From NCBI GenBank assembly GCA_945859605.1, contig OX243811.1, positions 66,333,395 through 66,397,394 on the forward strand: 64,000 nucleotides of DNA. The letters are read 5' to 3'. Made by a program: the position numbers and the translations under genes. This DNA is from Lumbricus rubellus. Its lineage: Eukaryota; Annelida; Clitellata; Crassiclitellata; Lumbricidae. The notes below the pieces were generated by a model, which was not told where the DNA came from, did not search any database, and saw only the letters and a program-made list of their open reading frames with translations. The first letter of the stretch is position 1. Every line of letters begins with the position of its first letter. Shown here one piece after another: positions 9,523 to 20,300 of this stretch.

Positions 9523-12500
9523 CTGTAGAAGGTAACAACCAACTATATTGAAGGTAACTACTGTAGAAGGTAACAACAACTATGTTGAATGTAACAATCA
9601 ACTACTGTATAAGGTAACAACTGTACAAGGTAACAACTGTATAAGGTAATAACTGTACAAGGTAACAACTGTATAAGGTAACAACTGTATAAGGTAACAA
9701 CAACTATATTGAAGGTGACAATGCTTGTTAATGTAAGGTATTCAAGGTAACAACAATTCGTATGCAGGGTGTCAATAGGTAGACCCAAAGGAACATATGG
9801 TTCTGCTAACAGGGAAGCTAGTTGCTAACCAATAATGTAATTTTGATAGTCTCCAATCTAATGCAAAACATTTTCTGACAGTCATAAATAACGATAAAGT
9901 GTCAATAGTTAAAGATTGAAAAGAACTGACATCAAATTTGACTCTGTACTCGCGGCCACTCTCGAGCGGTGTAGTGCTCGGCAGAAGATCAATTCCCCAG
10001 TAGGCAAAGAACTTTTCCGTGCGTAGAGCTCTCAGTGCATAGTATCCAGCGCTGTGTAGACCGTAGTTCTTGCCAGCAGTGACCAGTGAATCGTAGACGT
10101 GAAGAGCAAACTGTGAAGACAATACAAATTGAAAATCCATCCACAACAAAAATACTAATCATGAACTTCATTTTAATTTCAAACTGACACAACGCAGTAT
10201 GATTACAATTCATAGCTTGATTGGATTGATGTATAATTATCACAAGTTGTAACAGGAGCCGAATTTAACTGTTGGCAGCGATTCAAGGCACCGTACATCA
10301 TGTCCTACAGCTCAGTTGAGCAATTCCATCTGCTGAAATTACCCTAAATCCCCTCTCAATCACCATCTGAAATTACATTCACCACCCTATAAATTTCGTA
10401 TATTTCAGAGTAACAAACCTAGAAGACTACCTTCCAAATCTGCCATCCCTTATGATGTAACTTAAAATTTTAATGGACTATAAACGTCCGAACTCAAAAC
10501 TAGAGCTCTATATCTATTGATGGTCTTCATTCTGCATCCATCATCCAGGTTTATTATATTTGTGACGTAAGCAATTGAAGACCATCCTATTTGATTTGTC
10601 GTCGTCTTGCAAGATAGATCAGAGACACTGACAACAAGCTTTCTTGAAAAGGTGCAACATAAATAAATTGTCAAAGTAAATAAATCTCACCTCAGTTGGT
10701 ATGTACAGATTCCACCCGTCTTCCCCAGTGTGCGTTAGACGCATTGCTTTCACGTTACTTGCCATTCCAACGTTGATTTCCTGTTCACAAAATACGTCAC
10801 ATGGGGTCACGAAAAGATACAATGACAGCCAATCAACATGCTTCGTTTGGAATATTGCTATTTTGTTCAACTTTAACCGATGGTTGCAGAAAACTATAAA
10901 AACCAGATGTGTCTAATTTTCCTGATTTGTTTCTTCATAATCCAAACTCTTTAATTAAATTATCATTATTGTTGTTCCTGCTTCTTTAACCACAAGAAAT
11001 CCAGAAGGCATTGGAAACTACTTCAAGATTCAAATTAGATAATAAGTTTATCCAGATGTACTACTTCTCAAACTCTCCTGAAAAACAACTGTAGAAACAA
11101 AAGATTGCTACGGCAGCACCATTTTTGGTCTCTCAGCAACGCCAACCTTGTAAGTCATGTGCATGAAGTCTCGCTTTCCGAGCGGTGTGTCCGTGAGTTC
11201 GGAGAGCAGTTCCTGCGCCTTTGGACCGATGACGTTGATGGCAGTGTACATGGAAGTGACGTCGTTCAGTTGGACCGTTCCGTTCTTCGGAAGGTGGTCC
11301 TTCAACCACGCGAACGAACGCATCTGCTGAGCGGTTGGTCCAATCATGAAAAACCTACGAAGGTTAAAAAAAACAATGAAACAAATCGTCAGAATAAGCA
11401 CCAAATCACACTAATGACATCCACCACCACCGACGCCAGAAATTTGGTGCTTATGAGCACAAAACAAATGCCTCATTAGTTAAGCCCGTGTTCATCTCAA
11501 CATTAGTACTTGTCTTCATTTATATAGTCCTCATTTATATAGTCCTCATTTATATTGTCCTCATTTATATAGTCCTCATTTATATTGTCTTTATAATGTA
11601 TGTTAGTGTACTTGCACGGAATGTGAGCAGCACTATTACATTACATTATATCACCAATTACAACAGAACTTAATTATCACGAATTATCACACTAATTATG
11701 ACGGCTAGTAATTTCTCATTAGTAATCTTTATCCATTGTGGTCTTTACCTGTTGTAACTCTTACCTGTTGTTATGACCTTTATTTGCGTAACCTTTATCT
11801 ATTTTAATCTTTACCAGTTGTGACCTTTACCTGTTGTAACTTTTACTGCAATAGCTGTTGCCTGTTGCAATAAACTTCACCTGTTTAACCCCTACCTGCT
11901 TCAATAACATCTACCTGTCGTGTCCTTTGTCCTTTAGAACGTTTACCTGTCATTGTACCCTTTATCTTCCGTAACCATTGTACCTGTTGTGTTCTAATCG
12001 AATGACAGAACAGTCATTCTCATATCCTCCGTGATGGTTCTGTATTCCCGTGTGGATGATCGACCCAACGGCTTTATCCACATCATTTGAACAGACGTAT
12101 TGCAGGAACTGTACAACTTCATGACCAGCCGACTATTCAAACAACAAAACCAATTTAAACTTAAATTAAATCTCTTGCTACATGTATGTGTATTAGTCCA
12201 GTGGTTGGTATGCTTGAATGTCAACCAGGCTTCACCTCACCAACCATGGGCGCCCGCACGTAGGGGCAAGAGGGGCACATGCCCCTGGAAAATTTAAACC
12301 TAGTTTTAACTTTGGTCCTACCACATTTCTGTGCATGAACGCACTAATGATACACAAAGTGAAACTGATAAATTTACATTAACTAGAAACCTCTATGAAA
12401 AATACCCATGTTCTTAATTTCCTGAGCATGTGCATGCTCACAAATAAATTCACGACCATTATATTTGCCCCTCCAGTAAATATTTCTGTGGGCGCCCATT

Positions 12501-15500
12501 CGACTAAGATAGCAAAATGTGTCGCAATTTTTGCCCCACAAATGCCTCAGTAAATTTGGCTGTTTATAACACAATTTCACCGTTAGTTCGTACCCTTACA
12601 AATACGTGTAAAACAGACGAAGATGACTGTGAAGATAAGAAACACACAGACACTAACATTTCTTCTGCGTCGTCGTGATGCAGGGTTAGCCTAAAAACAC
12701 GTTGGCACTCGTAATGAAAGAATAGTCAACACAGCTTTGCATTGTGTTTTATACAATCACATCATGAGACAGAACCACGTCTCAGAGATCAAAATTTAGA
12801 AGTTATGTGAGATTACTAAAAATAATAACGATATTATTATAAATTACATACGTCTCTTATTTTGTATGATTAGAAAATGTTGAGATGATGGAAGCAACCG
12901 TTTGAGTACTATGCTCATCACAGTTTTCTTCATCACTGCCTCGAGCGGTTAAATACATTGTGACCTCTGCAATGTCAAGGTCATTGCTAACTCACAGAAC
13001 TTTGATAGTCTTCAGGTGTTTCGAAACTGGGGAAGAGTGAGGCTGAAAAGGTCAAACTGCAAAACAAAAGATGGTTCAGTCTAGATTGGTCCACATAAGC
13101 AACATGTCATGGATTTGAAAGTAGCAACAAACGTGAGGGACTGACCCTCAACTCGAATTTCGCAAATGTCGACATGTCTATGAGACAGACGCCTTCACGA
13201 CACGCCCAGTATTCAGCACGAACGTTATCGAACCAAGATGGCTTCCCGAAAGTTCCCTTCTGTGGAAGACCCGTCTCATGCAACTTATCTGCAACGAATT
13301 TAAATGAAATGGTTATTTTCATCGCAAGAAAATGCTATGTTTATACTCTTAGAATACGTGAGCAAATAAAGAATCATTTCAAGGACAGTTTCAAGGTTGG
13401 TGGAAAGGTCATCAGAACAGTCAGTCCTCATTGTGTTCAGGTCAGTTAAAAGTCTGTCAAAGGGTAGTTCTCCAATAGGTTGGTTCAAAGGCCGTTAAAA
13501 AAAATTCAAGAAAATTTCTAAACCTAAACTACTAAAGATACTATAAATTTCTGGGTCAGCTCAAAGGCCATCGAAGGTTAAAGGTTAGAAAGTCACCAAT
13601 TCTAGGTTATTGGAAGACAGTAAAAGCCACAGCATGCAGGTCAGTTCAAAGGTCAATGAAGAACAGAAAATGAAGAGCTTCAAAGGTCGTAACATACAGG
13701 CGTGGATGCCATGAACGCTGGCCGCTGGTTTTGGCATCGTCCAGACATTGTCTGAATCCTCATCAGTTTGGCTGATGCTGTGAAAGTAAAGTGGTCGTTC
13801 GTATCCCATGCTCTGACCAAACACAGCGTACGGTTCGTTGCGAGTGAAGATGGCCGACGTTCGAAGGCGTCGTCCAGTGTCCCATCCGATCATGTCCGCT
13901 TCCCAGTACGGGATCTGAGCAACCACGCCTGCACGACAATGACAATGGTACAGATGGAATTAGTCACGGTCCAGTTGTCATCCGTTCTGCCTGGCAGTCT
14001 GCAATCTTCTTGCATTGCATTTTAAGCATTTATAAAGCAATTCTAATAGGGTGAACTTTTCAGAAGTGCTAAAAGTGCTTCTTCTCGCGTGGTAATGGTG
14101 ATCATTATCCTGACAAAAGATATGCGATGCCAGGGTTCAAAACCCATCGTTTCCCAGATATTGTGCTAGAAGCTAAAATGGTGAGGCGTGTCAAAATTGT
14201 AGAATGTTTTTCAATTCAGCAGTTGCCTCTGAATTTACACAAACATTCTGAAACTTTATAATTCGATTTTCTCACTCAATGCTTATGAAAAAATCAAACG
14301 AATATAACTTCAGATAGAGGAAAGATATTTTATTCCATAAAAGTATTTTGATGCAGCTTAATTCTAGAACTTGACTGGATAACAAGGTCAGAGCCCTGGT
14401 GTCACGCATAGTTACCGTAATACAATACTCAGGTTTCACATTTCTGTATAACTTTGTGCACGTTAAAAATGCTTGTAATAATAATAATGAAAAATAACAT
14501 TAAGTCAATGCCTGCGAATGATAATGATGATGGCATCAAAATAATAACACACATGATGCAACAATGATAACAATAATACAAAAACAATGCTCATAGACGA
14601 AAACAACACTGCTGATGATCGTGATTCACAGTGCTATCACAAGCATTGGAAGCGTAATCAGAGTCTTACTGAGACTTTCCGAAACTCGATCCTTGAGAAA
14701 TTTATTGTTATTATGCAGATCAACAAATCGTTGTACGTCAAACGCCCACAGATTGATACTCGATGTTCCGTCTATTATCCACTCCGTCAGATATTTTCCA
14801 ATTCCTCCGGCAGCCGCCACTCCCGTTGAATTCATCCCGGCCGCGACATAGTAATTGAAAATCTGCCAACAAATTATCATCGTACGGTATGAGGTTATTT
14901 AAACTGTGGAATTAATTGTCGTATTGAATAGAATTAAGTTTTTGAGATTATAGTTTAAGTAAGCGTATAAGCGAGTTAATAGAAAAGTGGCAAATAAACT
15001 AATCTGAAAACCTAAATTAAATAAATTAATAGCATTTACCACTCCATAAGTATATTCTTTATTATACCAGATGTCTAACCACAGACGGGAGTTCGTTTAA
15101 TTTATTCATTAATTTATTCATTACGAGAATCCGGATTGGGTGTCTTGACCGGATTCTGCGCACACCTGCAAGTCTTATTAGTCGCATTCCTAAATTCGAT
15201 CAAGTCACGGAATACATGCGGAATGTCCTTCACTGGCTTCCAATTCCATAGCGGATCACTTATAGGGTTTCTGCATTAGTCTGGCGCTGCATGGAGGGTC
15301 TCGCTCCCATGTACTTACCGGTACAAGAGCTATGCGGTCCCAACTCTGGTGTCCACAAAGAAGATGAACAAGAAGGCGGCAAAGGAATTAGAGGACATGA
15401 ATAAAATTAATACAGAAACATTTGATAATTTTTTTAAATAAAAGACCAGACGACTCTTACTTCTGGAACGCGTCCAATGACGTACTTTCCGTCTGGAGTG

Positions 15501-17221
15501 ACCGCCTCTGGTCCGCACTTCAACTGCTGAGCTTCAACGTTTATCAATCCAGGCACTCGGTGCAACAGTTGTTCCAGAAGACCATCTAAACATTAACAAC
15601 AACAACAACAACAACACATGCAACTGTATAGGTTCTACGTGTGTGTGAGAGCCTGCCAGTTGACGCTCATTTCAATTACTCATCTGTTGATGAATGTGAC
15701 AACATTAGAGAAACACTTTACATGAAGTGCAATAAAAATGCTATCCTATTGCATACACAAACATTAAGGAGGAAGAGGAGAGGAAGAAGAGAAGGGGAGG
15801 AGGAGAAGGAGGAAGAGCAGTCCTTTAAGCTAGCTTTGAGAGCGCCATGGATATGAAGTGTTAGCGACTTCATTTTTTTAGTCTCAGCATATGAAGGCAG
15901 CTGGCCAAAATGCTCTTTCACCATCTGAATCACACACGTAATCCAAAATCCAATATAAGAATCGATTCTTTATGATGACCACCTATTAAAAACGCGCTTT
16001 AGTTTAGCATCACAGTCCTTAGTTTAGCATCACAAACGAATGGTCTTATCCTTACGGAAGTGATCCCAATCTTCTGGCAGCAGTCGGAATTCAAACTTCT
16101 CCGGAACTCCCTTGTGGAAGACGGGTTTCGCAAACGACTGATAGCCACCGCAGAGAATGCCTCCGTTCCACTCGCGAAAATAAATGTGGCCGTCGTAATC
16201 ACGAATCGCTAAAAGGAAAATCAGAAATAATTACAACTTTCACAAAGCTATCAATATGATATTTCATCGCAATGTACTGGATGAACTAAAATTCTCGACA
16301 AGTGAACAGACAAGCGAATGATTAAATAAATGAATGAATGAATAAATGAATGAATAAATAAATGAATAGGCACATTAACATATATTGACTTAAGTAGTAA
16401 ATGATACAGGCATACAAGTAGGCATGCACAAATAGACACATGCATAGGTAAATGAATCCAGTACACGCCGTTTTAAAAGCCATTTTTAAGAATTTGACGA
16501 GGCATAACAAAATCATTAACCTGGTATACTTGGTCAGACAATCTCAGTAAGTGAAAACACAAATTATAGCAAACAGATCTATTTACAAATAAACGAATGT
16601 AATGATACATTTCATGAACTCGGGATTTAACGGAGACTTCATAAGAAACGCATTAACCTGGCATTAATGTTATGTTATTATTAACCTGGCATTAATGTTA
16701 TGTTATTATTAACCTGGCATTAATGTTATGTTATTATTAACCTGGCATATTTGGATCGATGCCTTCCAATGGCTTTGTGATGACCTCAGTCAACTCACAC
16801 GCGTGAATAGGAACACGAACGGGTCGGTCCGTCAGTTGGCCCAACTCCCTCGCCCACTGAAAATACATTACATGCTATTTATACATCTTAAGTATCATGA
16901 ACCATTCAGCAGAACATCTATCATAGGCTTTTCTCCATCATCAGACATCGTGTCCATTTTGCATCCACATGCACGCACACATTGCACAGTCGTCACACAG
17001 AATAGGGCTTTCTCACCGAGTCCTTCCAACCAAATGATGAAAAACAGGGCATTTTCGGTCACTGGACCTTCCATCTGAAATGATCTTCCCTCTAACCTGC
17101 GTTCCCAACCTCGGAACATCTCTGGCGCATTCTATAGACTGCTCAAGACTTTTCTTTTTGACCGGGCCTGGGTCGGGAGCGCCTCTGAGTAGATTCCTTG
17201 AAGGGGCGCTATATAAATTGC

Positions 17222-17302
<81 letters not shown>

Positions 17303-20300
17303 ATGTGACATCACAAGAGACAATTCAAATCGCAGCGCAAGACTAATCATCACTATTATCACAAGCTGTTGATAAAATATTTATGGAGAATATGATAAAT
17401 ATTCTTATTATTATTATTATTATTATCACCACTTATTATCGCCTCAAAAGCATTGCACAAACTGAAAGCACAGATAATTACATGTGAATAAGCGGTTTCC
17501 ACAGCACTTCAAAATTTGGCACTCATGAATATTGAGAATACTACAAAGACCATGATTTAAGACGCATAGATGCCAGGACTCTGTCTCACCATGCCCGTGC
17601 AGTTGACAAAAATGGTGCATTGAATGAAGCCATGCAGCGTATCGACACTCGAAACACTATCGCCACATGTCAGAACTCGCTTTATCCGACAGTCCTCGAT
17701 AATTCTGACACCTGAAGCAAAAAAAAACGCGGCAAATATTAGCATTAACACTAACATTATTATTAATAGTACTACTATAATTATAATCATTATCATTGTT
17801 AAGCAGTTACTAGTCTAAGCCCCACGAACCTCTTAAAGCAAAAAACATCAATTAACGGCACAAGCAGTGCTTTTTATGATAGACTCCCTGTTTACCTAAT
17901 AGGGTGCTTGGATCGGGTTGTGTGCAATGCGGTACGCCTTATTGACCGTACCCTACGTTCAGCCATGTTTCTTAGTAAATGTGAACTATCTTTCATTGGC
18001 TCCTTTTCTCAAAGCGTATAACATTTACCGGATCTCTGCATTGGTTTGGTGTCGCATCAAGGTTCAGCTACCCGTAACTTTTTTGGTCACTGGCCCTGCA
18101 ACCTGGAATTTGTAAGTCAAACATTTTGAATTTTATTCTGTGGTGCTTCGTCTAGTGCCCACATGTCACTCCACAATATTCTACCCTAGCATTAAGACTA
18201 TCCTATTTAGCCAAGTTTGTGTTGGGAGCACTTCTGAGCAGATAGTCTTGATGAGGCATTACAAGAATGCAATGCTCCTAGTAAATAGATAAATAATCTT
18301 ATCCGTGTGTGGAGTGAGTAAGATTACCGAGATCTTTAGCTTTCTGTGCAAGTGCCAAAGTGAGTTTGGCCGGGTTGACGAAACAATCATCAGGCATCCA
18401 CATGCCACCCTAAACAAAACAAGATGAGGAAAATAGGTCAAGCCAGGTCAATTCAATTCATACAAGGTCAGGTCAAGTAAAAGCCAGGTAAAAAAACTAG
18501 GTTTTAGTCATGCAGCTGACTTTACTGACTACTTAAGATTACAACTATAGGTCAGGTCAAGAAAAAATCAGGTCAAGAAAACTAGGTTAAGTCAAGAAAA
18601 TTAATTTTATATAAATGTATAGTTAAAGGTCAGATAAAAAAACCCAGGTCAACAAAATTAGGTTCACTGTAAACTAATTAAAGAATCAAACGAATACGTA
18701 CTTCAGTTAGAAAAGTCATTTCATTCTGTACAAAGTATTTTAGAGGCCAATGACTGAATAGAAACGTTAGAAACCGACACAGGACGGGTTATGTGTCTCT
18801 GTCACATGTGGAAGGCATTTTTCAGCCTCGACTCGGGGTGCAAACAAAGGTATAATAAAATATCAGCAAATCAGAGGCACAACAGATAAAAGGACTTTCA
18901 CTGTCGACGTGACATCAGTGTTACAATGGTCAGAATGTAAAACACACCATCACCTTCACCTTGGTAACAAAGTAAGGTAAAAATAAGTAACAAAGCATCT
19001 TCCGTCACCTCCTTAGTCTTTATTTTTACCTCTATTCCATAAATTCACTTCCTACATTCAAAAACTATTTCTCCTTCACTTTTAGGCACAAGTTGGATAA
19101 ATATTGACCTATTAAAATTACTCGTAGAATTGTCAACAAACCAAGATATCAGTCGTTTTGAGTATTGGAACACGATTCTTTACTTCATTCGGTGATAGAT
19201 ATTCACCGTCAAATCCTAGCGACCTAGAAAGTAAGAAAATAATTGGTCAGACGATATTTAAAAAATTGCAAAGCTCATGCAGAGTTGCAGATCAGAAAAT
19301 AATCAGCTAAAAACACATTCATATTATGTTTAGTCAACTAATTATTACAGATAACAAATCATCAATGTTCATCTGTAGGGTTAACTAATTTTTATTATGT
19401 AGCCATTATTAACTATAGCAGCAGAGCCAACACATCAGCGTGGGGAACGATGGTGTAGGGGTATGTTCGGTGCCTTGGAGCTGGAAGGTTGCAGATTAAA
19501 ATCCATATAAAGCCTCATATATGAACCCTGTGCAAGTCCTTCACTTCTTAGAAAAAGCACACTGAAATACTTAAACGTTCTATCAAGCTTATTATGCATT
19601 AATTTGACAATTAATTCAGGTGCAACTTCATTTAATGAAGAAAATCTTTTTAAATAAATGTTGGAAAAATGTATTCTCTAACATAACTGGAGAATTGTTC
19701 AAAGACCTTCTAAGTTCTTACTCTGTGAGTAGGATGCTTCGTTGGTAGCCAATGGCGCGGTCCGTCGTACGGCAGAGATTAATCGAACCATTCTGTTTGA
19801 AACCTGTCATTAACAAATCATGACGATGGCAGAACTGCAACACAGCAGTGTTACAATTAGATTTTTCAATGAAATTTCGTTGGATGTGTCTATTTTGCAT
19901 ATATTGGTTAACAAAGTTTTCAATAAAATGGTTGACTGATTGACAATTGCCATGCTAAAGTCACAAATATTATTGTTGTTATTATTTTTATGTACTGTTT
20001 TACTATTTTTATCATTATTATTATTCCAAATATTACTATTATTATCATTATTATTATTATTATTATTATTATTCTTATTGCTAATACATTTAATTAGCAT
20101 CAATATCTAGGCCTAATGACCAAGCTTCAATCAATGGTGTAAAAAAATTGTGAGCAAAGGTTGTTTCATCAGATCTATGCAGTTTAATGACACTGTCTCA
20201 TAACAAAGATGATTAGCGTCGCCCTCCTCCATTCTACAGGCTTGGGACTAGCGCTACAACAGGTAGGGCACTGGCAGAGTTGTGAGTGAAGGAGCTTTTT

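Noticed and set aside
9523..9780. CRISPR-like regularly spaced repeats
   Set aside because: Units are contiguous without unique spacers, in an intron of an animal gene.
14085..14165. Possible tRNA gene (TGGTAATGGTGATCA and GGTTCAAAACC boxes)
   Set aside because: The arms do not pair into a cloverleaf; at most a decayed SINE.
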